DNA of 64,000 nucleotides from CAWJTV01 sp963845695 (GTDB lineage: Bacteria > Planctomycetota > Planctomycetia > Isosphaerales > Isosphaeraceae): contig CAWJTQ010000030.1 of the NCBI GenBank assembly GCA_963845695.1, positions 94,729 through 158,728 on the forward strand, read 5' to 3'. Positions 32,706 through 43,719 of this stretch are shown here, in pieces. Numbering within the stretch: the stretch's first letter is position 1; every line of letters begins with the position of its first letter. A program made the position numbers and the translations under genes. The notes under the pieces were generated by a model. It was given only the letters and a program-made list of their open reading frames with translations. It ran no database searches and was not told where the DNA came from.

Positions 32706-35700
32706 TCAGTGCTCCTTGGCCTCGGGGACGAGGCCCGGATCCATCACGATTCCATTCGAGGGGACGGCGGTGTGGGAGACCCCGCCCCAGAGGTCGGGCT
32801 CGTAGTTCCCACTCTCGGGATCGGCCGGGTCGATCGATGCCGATCGTCGTCCCGCGCCGCGCTGGAGGATCGCGAAGACCGTAGGGAGCACGAACAGGGT
32901 CGCCAGGGTCGCGGCGGCCAGGCCGCCGATGACGGCCCGCGCCAGCGGCGCGGTTTGCTCGCTACCTTCACTCCAGCCCAGGGCCATCGGGCTCATCCCG
33001 GCGATCATGGCGCAACTGGTCATCAGGATCGGTCGGAGCCGGCCCTGAGCTCCGGCGACCGCCGCTCGATCAGACGTCACCTTCCTCGCGGCGGTGGCGC
33101 TCGGCGAACGTGACCAGGAGGATCGCATTGGCGACCGCGACGCCGATCGCCATGATCGCCCCCATGAACGACTGGAGATTGATCGTCGTCCCGGTCAACC
33201 AGAGCGCGATGACGACTCCCGCTACCACCGCGGGCGTGGTCGACAGGACGACGAGTGCCAGCCGGATCGACTGGAAATTCGCGGTCAGGAGCAGCATGAT
33301 CACGACGATCGTCATCGCCAGGCCGATGGCCAGCCCTCGGAGGATCTCGTTCATCGGGGCGATCTGGCCGCGGACCTCGACGGTCGCTCCCTTGGGCGGC
33401 TCGCCGGCCCGTGCGATGGATCGATCGACCTGGCTGGCGACCCGGCCGAGATCCTCGCCGGCGATGTTCGCGGTGAGACTCACCACGCGCTTCATGTTGT
33501 AGCGGTCGTACTCGCCGGGCATGGTCCCCGGGCTGACGCTGGCGACGTCGCGGAGCAGGAGCGGATCGCCGCCGGGGCGCTGGATCGGGATCGTCTCGAC
33601 CTGGGTGATCGAGTCCATCACCTGGTAGGGGATTTCCACCTGCACCTGGTAGCCGATGCCGCTCTTGGGGTCGGGCCAGTAGTTGGGCACGACGAACCGG
33701 CTCGATGATGTTGCGGCCACCAGGGAGCGCGCGATCTCGGCAACCGAGACGCCGCTCAGCCCGGCCTTCTCGCGGTCGACCTGCACGCGTACCGTGGGGT
33801 AATCCAGCGCCTGGGCGAACTGGAGGTCGCGGAGCGAGGGGACCTTCGCCAGCTCGGCACGGACCTTCTCCGCGTAAGACCGGTTCTCCGCGAGGTTGGG
33901 TCCGTTGACCGTGAATTCCACCGGGGTGGGTGAGCCGAAGCTCATGACTTCGCTGACGATGTCGGCCGGCTCGAACGAGAACCGCACCGTCGGGCATCGT
34001 CCGGGCGAGGACAGATACGCAGCTGCTCCTTGAGCCCCTCGACGTGCGACGGTCCTCTCCGCTCTCGAGGGCCACGCGGAGCACCACTTCCTCGGGCCCG
34101 CCCGTCCACTGGAAGATCGCGTTGATCGGGTAGCTCGACGGAATCAAGCCCGACGTAGCCGACGGAGATCTCCACGTGGTCCGCCCCCACCTCGTTCCGG
34201 ATCGTCTCGAGGACCTGGAGCGCCAGCTTCTCGGTCTCCTCGATCCGCGTCCCGGTGGGCGCGCGCATCCGGAGCTGGAATCGCCCGGCATCCACCTTCG
34301 GGAAGATCTCCAGGCCGAGGTCCCGACCGACTCCGACGATCACCGCCGCGGCCCCGATCAGATAGGCCGGCACGACAAACCACCGCCAGCGGACGACCCG
34401 CGACAGAGACCGGCCGTAGGCGTGGATCGTCCTCTCGAACAGGCCATGTCGACCGGTCTCGGTTCGGCCGTGACCGCGGAGGAGCCACGTCGAAAGCACG
34501 GGCACGAAGGTGCTCGACAGCAGGTACGAGGAAACCATCGCGAACCCGACCGCCAGCGACAGCGGGACGAACAGCGCCTGCGCCGCGCCCTGCATGAAGA
34601 ACGACGGCAGGAACACCGCCAGGATGCAGAGCATCGCCAGCAGCCGCGGGACCGCCGTGTCCTGGTTGCCCAGCCGAACGGCCGTGGCGATCGATCGGCG
34701 TCCCTTCCATCTGGTGGTGGATGTTCTCGATCTCGACGGTCGCCTCGTCGACCAGGATGCCGATGGCCAGCGCCAGCCCGCCGAGAGTCATGAGGTTGAT
34801 CGTCTGGCCGGTGAGCCACAATGCCACCAGTGCCCCGCAGATCGCGAACGGGATGTTGAGAACGACGACGATGACGCTCCGCCAGTCGCGGAGGAAGATC
34901 AGCACCATCAGACCGGTGAGCACGGCGCCGAGCGCGCCTTCGGTCACGAGACTGCGCACTGCATTGGTGACGGTCGGGGACTGGTCGAACTCGAAGCTGA
35001 CGCGGATATCGTCGGGCAGAACCGCCTGCATCTTCGGCAGCGCCGCCTTGACGTTGCGGACCACCGAGATCGTCGATGCATCGGCTCGCTTGGTGACCAG
35101 GATGTAGACGGCGCGGCGGCCGTTGACCAGCGCGTAGCCGGCGGGGATGTCGTTGGAGTCCTGCACCGTGGCCACGTCGCGGATATAGACCGAGGGGTTC
35201 GTCCCGACCCGGATCGGGATGTTTTCCAGCTCCTTGACGTCGCGGACCAGCGAGTTGATCGGCACGATCGGCATCAGCTTGCCGATGCGGACGTTCCCCG
35301 ACGGACTGATCGTATTGCCGTTGGTCAGGGCGGTGATCAGCTCGTCGGGCGAGATGGAATAGGACCGGAGCCGATCGGGGTCGGCGCGCACCACCACGGT
35401 GCGTTGATTGCCACCGAACGGCGGCGGCGCGGAGACGCCGGGCAGGCTCGCGAACATCGGCCGCACCTTGAACAGCGCCTGGTCCTGGATCTCGCCGATC
35501 GATTTGGTCTCGCTCCGGAGCACCAGGTAGCCCACCGGCACGCTGCCGGCGTCGAACCGGGTGATGAACGGCGAGACCGTACCCGGCGGCATGAAGGCAC
35601 GGGCGCGCGTCACGTAGCCGATCGTCTCGGCCATCGCCTGGGCCATGTTTGTGCCGGGATGGAAGAACAGCTTCATCACCGCCATGCCCTGGACGTTGCG

Positions 35701-35947
35701 GCTCTCGACGTGATCGATACCCGAGATGTACAGGAAGTGGTACTCGTAGTAGTTGGTGAGGAGCCCCTCCATCTGCGCAGGGTCCATCCCGCCGTAGGGC
35801 TGGCACACGTAGACGACGGGGAGGTTCAGGTTGGGGAAGATGTCGATCGACATCCGCGCTCACGGCCAGGCCACTGCCCAGCGCGACGGCGACGACGAGC
35901 ACCATCACGGTCATCGGCCGCCTCATGGCGAAGACGATGGGGTTCAT
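32706..35947 (-). CDS. RND efflux pump of AcrB/MdtB type, about five frame breaks
   Basis: ATG at 35947 starts MNPIVFAMRRPMTVMV with the first membrane helix, then IDIFPNLNLPVVYV and PYGGMDPAQMEG of the porter domain. The proton-relay helix reads LAIGILVDEATVEIENIHH, with Asp-Glu in place of the usual Asp-Asp. The second half has MSFGSPTPVEFTVNGPNL, GTTINLQSFMGAIMAIGVAV and PILMTSCAMIAGMSPMALG. Frame changes lie near 35860, 34690, 34145, 34020 and 33075. Joined length is about 1,080 residues, normal for the family. It is an inner-membrane drug or solute exporter, and the third gene of a PadR, haem protein, pump series with gaps of about 20 bases. Confidence 0.82.
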
Positions 35948-35965
35948 GAGCGAGGTCCGCTTTTT

Positions 35966-36508
35966 CTAGAACGGCCATTTGGCCTTGGGATCGAAGTTCA
36001 TGATCCGCGAGGGGGGTTCGGTGGGAACCTGTGGTCGAAGGTAGGGCTTGTCGGCGGCCGTGTGGCACGAGTAGCACACCGTGAGACTTTCCTTGTAAAC
36101 CGTCTCGAAAGCGGCCCTGTCCTTGCTGTCGATCGTCTTCTTCAACTGGGTGAGCTGACTGTTCTCGAACGCTTGCAGGATGTTCCCCAGGTTGACATCC
36201 TTTCCCTGATGATCCTTGCGGATCGGGATGCGGCGCACGGCCCAGCGGAGGTGGGATTTCGTCTCGTTCAGGTAGAAGTCGGCGAGCGGCCAGTTCTCGT
36301 GGAACCCGGCGAACCAGAGGTTGGCGAAGTGATCGCCGACGTCGGTCATCATGTGCGACTGTGAGGGGAGCAGGTCCTCGAGGGCTCTCACCCTGGCGGC
36401 CAGGTCTTCCGGCGGCGGCGCGGCCGGAGCGGTCTGCTCGCAGCCGCTTGCCGCCGAAACCAGGGCGAAAGCGAGGACGGCCAGGCTGACGCGATCTCGT
36501 ATTCTCAT
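35966..36508 (-). CDS. Lipoprotein with single c-type haem motif
   Basis: ATG at 36508 (MRIRDR) is chosen because GAGGAG lies just upstream; an extension to 36529 lacks such a site. The signal peptide ends in a lipobox-like SAASGC. Residues about 45-125 are helical with several His, and CYSCHTAADKPYLRP near the C-terminus is a single CxxCH haem-binding site. It resembles the small cytochrome c-like proteins that accompany planctomycete transport genes. The stop is 18 bases before the RND pump start. Its role beside an exporter is unclear: electron transfer or redox sensing in the periplasm is possible. Confidence 0.75.
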   Translation of the reverse strand: MRIRDRVSLAVLAFALVSAASGCEQTAPAAPPPEDLAARVRALEDLLPSQSHMMTDVGDHFANLWFAGFHENWPLADFYLNETKSHLRWAVRRIPIRKDHQGKDVNLGNILQAFENSQLTQLKKTIDSKDRAAFETVYKESLTVCYSCHTAADKPYLRPQVPTEPPSRIMNFDPKAKWPF

Positions 36509-36529
36509 TTCACTCCTCACTTTGCGCAT

Positions 36530-36904
36530 TCAGGTCCTGTCGCTTCGCCGAGGTTTACTCGTCTTGTCGGATCGGATTGACGGTAGGGGCGGCTGATCGT
36601 GCAGCACCTCGGAGACCAGCTCTCGCAGCTTGACCTTGGCCGCCTCGAGGGCGGCTGCACCTTCCGGGGTGGCCCGGTAATAGATGCGCTGCTTTCCCGC
36701 CACAACCTCGGTGTACGAGGTCAGATAACCGGCCTCTTCAAGCTGGTGAAGCATCGGGTAGAGCGTCCCCGCACCGACGTCGTAGCCGTGCCGGCCGAGT
36801 TCTTCCATCATCTCCACACCGAAGATCGGCTCTTTGATGGCGTGGTAGAGCACGTGCATCCGCACGAACCCGCCCCAGAACATCTTGGTCAGCAACTCAC
36901 TCAC
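36530..36904 (-). CDS. PadR family transcriptional regulator
   Basis: The protein is 124 residues. The chosen start is GTG at 36904, nine bases after GGAGG. It shows the PadR winged helix: LYHAIKEPIFGVEMMEELG, GAGTLYPMLHQLEEAGYLTS and YYRATPEGAAALEAAK, followed by a dimerisation helix. PadR proteins typically repress a neighbouring efflux gene and release on binding the toxic compound. Here it directly precedes the haem lipoprotein and the AcrB-like pump, and follows the CusA-like pump by 98 bases. Confidence 0.88.
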   Translation of the reverse strand: MSELLTKMFWGGFVRMHVLYHAIKEPIFGVEMMEELGRHGYDVGAGTLYPMLHQLEEAGYLTSYTEVVAGKQRIYYRATPEGAAALEAAKVKLRELVSEVLHDQPPLPSIRSDKTSKPRRSDRT

Positions 36905-37002
36905 CCGTTTCGACCTCCGATATCGAAGTCCAATATTAGCGAATCGCGAAAGGTCGAGCAAGCCGATGCGCCGGCTCGGTCGAATCCGCGTGAGGGAGCT
37001 TC
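36905..37002 (-). promoter_or_regulatory. Probable PadR-controlled promoter region
   Basis: The 98-base gap before the PadR gene contains an AT-rich imperfect palindrome (ATATCGAAGTCCAATAT, about 36920-36936) that overlaps the ribosome-binding site area. PadR repressors often bind such ATAT-flanked palindromes in their own promoter. No clear -35/-10 pair was identified. Confidence 0.3.
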
Positions 37003-40000
37003 TCAGGGAACCATCCGCTCCCAGGAACCCAGGCCATGGACTTTCGCCCACCGCCGCTTCTGGACGGCGAAATAGAGCACGGGCAGGAAGACGTCGATCA
37101 CTTCGTCGGCGATCAGGAGGCCGCCGAGCACCGGCGCGGCCATGGGGCGGATGACCTCGGCGCCGACGCCGCTGGCCCAGAGCATCGGGGCGATCGAGAG
37201 GATTGCGGCGCCCTCGGTCAGGAGCTTCGGTCGCAATCGGTGGATGGCCCCTTCCAGGATCGCTCGCCTCAGCTCGGCGATCGATGCGATCCGATCCAAT
37301 CCCCCGCGCTCGTCGATCGCTTCACGGAGGTAAACCAGCATGACGACACCGGTCTCCACGGCCATTCCGAAGCAGGCGATATAGCCGACTTGCACGGCCA
37401 CGCTGAACTTGAAGCCGAAGAGCCACTGGAAGATCGCCCCGCCCGCCAGCGCTCCGAGCACGCTCGTCATCAGCAGTAGAGCGTCGGTCCAGCTCTTGTG
37501 CGTCAGGTAGAGGATGATCAGGATCGTGGCGATCACCGCGGGGAAGACGATACGGAGCGTCCGCTGGGCGCGGACCTGGTGTTCGAACGTACCCGACCAT
37601 TCCAGGTACATTCCCGCCGGCAGCTTGACCTTCTCGGCCACGATCCGTCGCGCTTCCTCGACGAAGCCGACCTCGTCGCGCTCCTCGCGAACTCGGAGCT
37701 GAATATACGCGCGAAGCATGCCGTTCTCGCTCTTGATCGTCGACGGGCCCTCGACCACCCGCACATCGGCCACCGCGGCAAGAGGTACCGGAGCCGAGAG
37801 CGATCGGGCCTGACCCGGCTCGGTTCCATTGGACATGGAACCCATCCCACTCGTCGGACCGATCGGACCGGTCGAGACGAGGATGTTCTTCAGGGCTTCG
37901 ACGTCGTCTCGGTAGTCGCGCGCGTATCGGATGCGGACCGGGTAACGCGCGCGTCCCTCGACGGTCTGGGTCACGGGCTTGCCGCCCATCGCCGTCTCGA
38001 CGACATCCTGCACGTCGCCGACGTTGATCCCGTAACGGGCCGCGCGGGTGCGATCGATGCGGATCTCGACATAGCCCTTGCCGGTGATCTGGTCCGGGAA
38101 GACATCGGCCGCCCCACGGACCGTTCGAAGCACACGGGCAATCTCCTGGACGACTCGCTGGATCTCGTCGAGCTTCGAGCCGAAGACCTTCACGGCCACC
38201 GGCAGCCGGACGCCGGTCGAGAGCATCTCGATGCGCGCGGCGATCGGCTGCGTGAAGCTGTTCCCCCAACCCGGCATCTGCAAAGCCGTGCTCATCTCCT
38301 CGACCAGGTCGTTCTTCGTTTTCTTCCCGAGCAAGAGCCGGTCGGCGAACGGCTTCTCCAGTTGGGCGCGGATTGCCTGGAGCTGGTTCTGGGCTGGTGT
38401 GCCGCCTCCAGGAAGTCCCCTCACCCGCCCTTCGGGCACCCTCTCCCCACTTCGCGGGGCGAGGGGGAAGAAACTGCGCGCCAAGGCCAACCCTTCATGC
38501 TTCGACAACTCCTCCAGGGCTGCCCAGGTGGTCGTACTCACCGCACGGTCGAAGAGCTCCCAGTTGAGCGACTTCACCCGCTCCTCCAGCCGACGCGAGT
38601 GTTCCGAGACCAGGTGATCGGCGATCCGAGTGAAGAGGGTTGACCGGGTAAAGCCGATCACGTCGCCGGCCACCTCGACGGCCTGATCCAGCGGGGATGC
38701 AGGCGGCGCGAGTAGGTCGGGCTGATCGTGCAGAACGCCCAGCGACACCAGGCGACGGGCGGCGTCGTGGACGAATCCGCTCACATCATCGGGTAGAACG
38801 TGTGTGGCGAGGCGGTCGCCGTATGCCTTCGTCAACGGTTCGAGGACATCCTCTCGATCGGCGTCGGTGAGATGATGGAGGATTGCCCTGGGATCGACTC
38901 GATCGAGCAGGGCATTCAGGGCCTCGGCCACCAGGGCTCGCGCCAGCTCTGGGCGAAACTCCGCTAACCGCGCGACGGCCAGCTCGCGGAGGACTCGGTC
39001 AACCTCGACGGCGACGTTCATCGCGGCTGCGTTGATCAGACTCTCGCGCTGGTCGGCCGAATCGAGAGGGTCTCGCAATCCCTTGGCCTCGAGTGCCGTG
39101 AGCGCAGCCCTCGTCTGGTGGACGATGTCCTCGAACTTCAGTTTGCGCTTCGGCCAGACGGCGCGGTCTCTCAGGTTGATGACCGTCTCGATCATGTCGA
39201 GTGGCGCCGTGTCGGTCGGAGTCTCGGCTCGCCCGCCCTTGCCCACGACTTGCCAGACCTCGGGAAACCCGCGCAGGATCTGGTCGCGGACTTTCAGGTC
39301 GTCGGTCACCTGAGCGATCGACGCCCGGGGCACGGTCGTTGGCATGTCCATGATCGTTTGCTCGTCCAGGTCGGGCATGAACTCCCGGCCCAGTTTCGTT
39401 GAGGCGACGTAGCCCAGGCCAACGATGACCGCGAAGAGCCAGCAGACCAGCGTCGGCCGGTCCATCAGCCAGGCGAGCATCGGTCGGAAGATCTCGATCA
39501 TGGTGCGGACGAGCCAGTTCTCCTCTTCCGACTTGATCCGACCCCTGAGGAAGATCGGGATCAAGGCCGGCACCAAGGTGATCGAGAGCAGGGCCACGCC
39601 GACCAGGGCGAACGTCTTGGTGTAGGCCAGCGGGTGGAACATCTTCCCCTCGCGGCCCGAGAGCGCGAAGACCGGTAGGAACGACACGATCGTGATCAGA
39701 ACGGAAAAAAAGATCGGCCGGCCCACGGTCCGACAGGCCGCGATCACGATCTCGGTCGTGTCGCCCCGGATCGGCTCGCGGCCGAACCGACGCGTGAGGT
39801 GGTGCGCGGCGTTCTCACCCATGACTACGGCCTGGTCGATCAGGATGCCGACCGAGATCGAGATCCCCGCCAGGCTCATGATGTTCGACGAGAGGCCGAA
39901 GAGCCGCATCATGACGAAGCTGAAGAGGATCGCCATCGGCAGCGTCACCGCGACGACGAACGCATTCCCGATGTGCCCCATCACCAGCAGAATCGCCACC

Positions 40001-41041
40001 GTGCAGACGATCAGCTCCTCCTTCACGGTCCCGCTGACGGTCTCGATCGCCCGGTGGATCAGCGGGGTGCGGTCGTAGAACGGGATGATCCGCACGCCCT
40101 CCGGCAGTCCGGCCTGGAGCGTGGCGATCTTCTCCTTGACGCGCCGGCTGACCTCGAGCGGGTTCTCGCCGTATCGCATCAGCACGACACCGCCGACGAC
40201 TTCCTTGCCGTCCTTCTCGAGGACGCTACGTCGGAACGTGGGACCGGCCTGCACGGTGCCCAGGTCTCCCACCCGGATCGGCGTGCCGTTCTGACCCCGG
40301 GTGACGACGGTCTCGCGGATGTCGTCGAGATTCTCGATCCAGCCGATCGATCGGATCAGGAATTCGGCCTTCCCCTGGTGGATGACTCGACCACCGACCG
40401 CCGAGTTCGACCGGGCGACGGCCGCGTCGACCTGCCCCAGGCTGATGCCATAAGCCCGGAGCTTGTTGGGATCCAGGTCGATCTGGTGCTCCCTCGGCGC
40501 CCCGCCAACGGATGCGACCTCGGCCACACCCGGTACGCTATTGAGCTGGTAGCGAACGTACCAGTCCTGGATCGAACGCAGCTCGCTGAGGTCCTGGCCT
40601 TCTCCTTCGACTGTGTACCAGAAGATCTGGCCGACAGCCGTGGCGTCGGGAGCCATGTAGGGGATTACCCCCGTTGGCATCTCCGGCGCGATCGTGGCCA
40701 GCCGTTCGAGGACCCGCTGGCGGGCGAAGTAGTAGTCGATCCCGTCGTCGAAGATGATGGTGATCATCGAGAAGTTGAATTCGCTCGACGACCGCACGAC
40801 CTTCACGCCCGCCAGCCCCTGGAGCTTCGACGAGAGCGGATAGGTCACCTGGTCCTCGATCTCCTGCGGGCTCCGGCCCATCCAGTCGGCGAAGACGATC
40901 ACCTGGTTCTCGGACAGGTCCGGGATCGCGTTGAACGGGCGTCGTCAGCATCGCGTGCACGCCCGCGACCCCGAGCAGCACCGAGGCCAGGATCACCAGG
41001 AACCGGTTGCGAATCGACCACTCGATGATGGACTCGATCAT
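37003..41041 (-). CDS. CusA/CzcA-like heavy-metal RND pump with about 270-residue insertion
   Basis: ATG at 41041 starts MIESIIEWSIRNRFLVILAS. A frame break near 40930 joins this to NQVIVFADWMGRSP, typical of HME-type pumps. The proton-relay helix is SVGILIDQAVVMGENAAHH, LGREFMPDLDEQTIMDMP opens the second porter half, and MLSTGVRLPVAVKVFG and TQTVEGRARYPVRIRY are diagnostic for the CusA group. Between WPKRKLKFED and VEEMSTALQMPGWGNSF lie about 270 extra residues, mostly helical and charged. Total length is about 1,345 against about 1,050 for CusA. It works with the adaptor at 41537-43172 and the TolC-like protein at 43948-45483 to expel metal ions from the periplasm. The metal is unknown; Cu/Ag or divalent ions are possible. 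Confidence 0.88.
38411..38470. repeat. Palindromic repeat element inside the CusA-like coding sequence
   Basis: The stretch contains GCCCTTCGGGC and CCCCACTTCGCGGGG hairpins within a CCCTCTCCCC context, a common interspersed palindrome of GC-rich bacteria. It is read in frame as PLAPRSGERVPEGRVRG within the insertion of the pump. Confidence 0.7.
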
Positions 41042-41147
41042 GGAAATCGCTTACCCCGATTGGCGTCGAAACGACCTTCGTTTACGATGATGTCATTGGT
41101 GGCGATCGCCTGGATCGCTCGAAAACGATCATTCCGAGGAACTGGTC

Positions 41148-41540
41148 ATGGCGACCCAACTACTCCCAAGACCGAGTGGTTTGCCGAGCCCCGAAGCTTT
41201 CGATTCCATCACGGCTAAGGAGGAACCGGCCTACGCCATCGTGTTCGAGATAGACATCGACTCGCTGAAGAGCAACTATGGCGATCCCTATAACAACGCC
41301 TATTACGAAATCCGAAGAGTTCTCCAGAGACACGGTTTCTCTTGGCAGCAGGGGAGCGTCTATTTCGGGGGGCCGAAAATCAACGCCGTGACCTGCGTCC
41401 TTGCCGCGATGGATCTGGCACGCAGCCTCCCGTGGTTCGCCGCATCGGTCAGGGACATTCGAATGCTCCGCATCGAGGAATTGAACGATCTGATGCCGGC
41501 GGTCCAGCAGGCGGCGAGCCCTGAGACCGATACGTCTTAA
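41148..41540 (+). CDS. VapD-like protein (Cas2-related ribonuclease family)
   Basis: The protein is 130 residues. ATG at 41148 has GAGGA seven bases upstream. From residue 28 it matches VapD: YAIVFEIDIDSLK (the Asp at strand end expected to be catalytic), YNNAYYEIRRVLQRHGF, QQGSVYFGGPKINAVTCVLA, and VRDIRMLRIEELNDL. VapD proteins are small endoribonucleases related in fold to Cas2, found in toxin-antitoxin settings in Haemophilus and Helicobacter. The first 27 residues are extra. It is divergent from the CusA-like gene (106 bases) and its stop overlaps the convergent adaptor gene by four bases. No VapX-like antitoxin is apparent. Confidence 0.88.
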   Translation: MATQLLPRPSGLPSPEAFDSITAKEEPAYAIVFEIDIDSLKSNYGDPYNNAYYEIRRVLQRHGFSWQQGSVYFGGPKINAVTCVLAAMDLARSLPWFAASVRDIRMLRIEELNDLMPAVQQAASPETDTS

Positions 41541-43172
41541 TGTTCGTGATCGGTCGCCTGCCGGGCCGATGGATTGAGCCGGCTCTCCGCGTCGATGAGG
41601 AATGCGCCGGCGGCGGCAACGTTCTCGCCGGGTTCCAGTCCTTCCAGTACCGGGAAGCGGTCGCCGACTCTTGGCCCGAGAACGACCGGCCGGCCCTCGA
41701 AGACGCCGGGCTCGGACTCGACGTAGACAACCTTGCGCGTGCCGGTATCGATGACGGCGGACTCGGGCACGCTCAGCACCTCATCCCGAGGCGGAGGCGC
41801 CGGTCGGGCCAGGTACTTCGCGGGAGCGGCCTTCAGTTTCGGCGGACAGGCCTTGCAGCAGGTCCAGACTTTTCCGCCTTCCACATCGGCGGCCAGCGGC
41901 GGTCCCATCGAGCCCAGCTTGGCCTTCGTGACGGGGCAATCCTGTTGCTTCTCGACGGTCAGGTTTAGGAGCTGGATTCGACCGTCCGCCGGGCGGGCCG
42001 CGGCCAGCCGAGACCGGAAAGCGGGCAGCTCAGACACCGGCGCTTCGAGCGTCACCGTCGCGAACATGCCGGGCCGAAGCTTGTGGCCGGGGTTGTCCAG
42101 GGAGAAGCGGACCTCGACGGTGCGCGTTGACGGATCGACGTGCGGCTGGACGAACTCGACCGTGCCCGGGAACGATTCGCCGGAGAATGCGTTCGACGCT
42201 GGCGCGCACCGCCTGCCCTTGGCGAACGAGCGCCAGTTGGTGCTCGTAGACCTGAGCCTGGACCCAGACTGTGTGCAGGCTGGCGACCTCGAACATCGGG
42301 AAGCTCTCCGGCACCTCCTGCCCCTCGACCACGTTCTTCTTGACCAGGTGTCCGCCGATCGGCGAGAGGACCGCGACCGTAGCGCTGGCCTTGCCGGTTT
42401 TGAGGACCGCGTCGATCTGCGCCTGGGTGATTCCCCATCGCCGGAGCTTTTCGGACGCCAGCCGGACCAGTTCCTTGCGATCACCGAACAGGGCACGAGC
42501 CTCGGCGGTCCGGAGCCGGCCGGCATCGTCATCCGCGCGACGGGCCGCGGTGAGTAACTCCTGGAACGCCTGGTCCAGCTCAGGGCTATAGAGCTCGGCC
42601 AGCGATTCGCCCGCTTCGACATCCTTGCCGGTGTAATTCGCGTGGAGTTTCTCGACCCGCGTCTTGCCGGGGACCTTGGAAACGATCGTCGCCAGTCTTC
42701 GTTCGTCGAAGGCGACGTATCCCACCGTCGTCACGCTCTGAGACAGCGGGGCGTAGGAGACCGCAGCGGTCTTGATCCCCGCCTGGGCCATTCGTGCTGG
42801 GGCCAGTTGCACACGAGCCAGCACACCCTTCGGCAGCGCCAGCGTTTCGCCCTTGATCCGCCTGGCCAGCGGCATCCCACAGATCGGGCAACCGCCAGGC
42901 TCCTCCTGAACGACGTGCGGATGCATCGGGCAGTAGAACTCGATGCCGGACGCCGCGAGCGGTCGCTCGACGGCCGGTCGCATCCACTTGTCGTATCGGC
43001 TTCCGATCGCATCCCAGTAGGCGAACACGAACCCGGTCGCCGCCATCAGTGCGATGAACCTGAGCCGGATCTCCACCACCTTGACCACCAGCCAGAACTT
43101 CTGCCAGCGCGTGTGCGATGGGCGGGCGGCATCCTGAGACTCCGCCGGCCCTGAGGGTCGGATGAAAGACAT
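41537..43172 (-). CDS. CusB-like periplasmic adaptor with N-terminal heavy-metal-binding domain, one frame break
   Basis: ATG at 43172 lies after GGGAG. One membrane anchor (about residues 35-55) is followed by a heavy-metal-binding domain, FYCPMHPHVVQEEPGGCPIC. Adaptor domains come next: LALPKGVLARVQLAPAR, TVGYVAFDERR, helical hairpin, SPIGGHLVKKNVVEGQEV and VWVQAQVYEHQL. The frame changes near 42190, then FVQPHVDPSTRTVEVRFSLD and GMFATVTLEAP continue. A second Cys-rich block, DCPVTKAKLGSMG with VWTCCKACPPKLK, precedes the last membrane-proximal domain. Joined length is about 545 residues. It links the CusA-like pump to the outer-membrane protein and may hand over metal ions. Confidence 0.87.
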
Positions 43173-43310
43173 GGAAAAACGCTCCCTTGGGCGGTGCGGA
43201 CTCATCAGCGCCCACACGCGCGGCCAGTTGGTCATCTCGACGAAATGAACCGCTACAGGCAGGGAGCGCGTCAGATCAAAAGGCGCGCATTGCGAAGATA
43301 GAGAGGATCC

Positions 43311-43719
43311 TCAGGCGGGCGGATCGAGAGCGGGAGGAGCCGGGCGGCCAAGGTCGCGTCGGGAGAACGCTGGATTGTAGTGACACCCGAATCGTCGCGT
43401 TGCCGATCCACGCGTCTCGCGGTAGATCGTGAATTGGGCTTCGTAGCGGGGGCCTTCGGATCGCTCGACCGGCATTCGCAGGGACTGGTCGGGACCGAAA
43501 GACCTCCGCGATCGCTCGACAGTGTTGACCGACCCGGGGACGAGCGGCCCGCGACCTTGCAGCAGCCAGCCGGACAGCGACGACCGACGCAGCAATTTCG
43601 CAGCGGACTTTCGAGGCAACTCCCGTCATGCCGGCGCTGACGTCACTCGACAGCCACGACATCCCCACGATCGCCGCGAGGGCGATCCAGGAGAGCCGAA
43701 GGTTGCGCCGAATCGTCAT
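43311..43719 (-). CDS. Small secreted protein of unknown function, frame probably broken
   Basis: ATG at 43719 gives a convincing signal peptide (MTIRRNLRLSWIALAAIVG, then SSDVSAG). After about residue 40 the more protein-like frame is the one ending at 43311 (SVNTVERSRRSFGPDQSLR and EAQFTIYRETRGS), so a frame break near 43610 is likely. No family is recognised. It lies upstream of the adaptor gene on the same strand and could be part of the metal-efflux transcript. Confidence 0.35.

Noticed and set aside
34510..35949. Plus-strand open frame of 479 codons
   Set aside because: It is antisense to the RND pump, has the His/Asp/Arg-rich composition of a GC-rich shadow frame and no domain.
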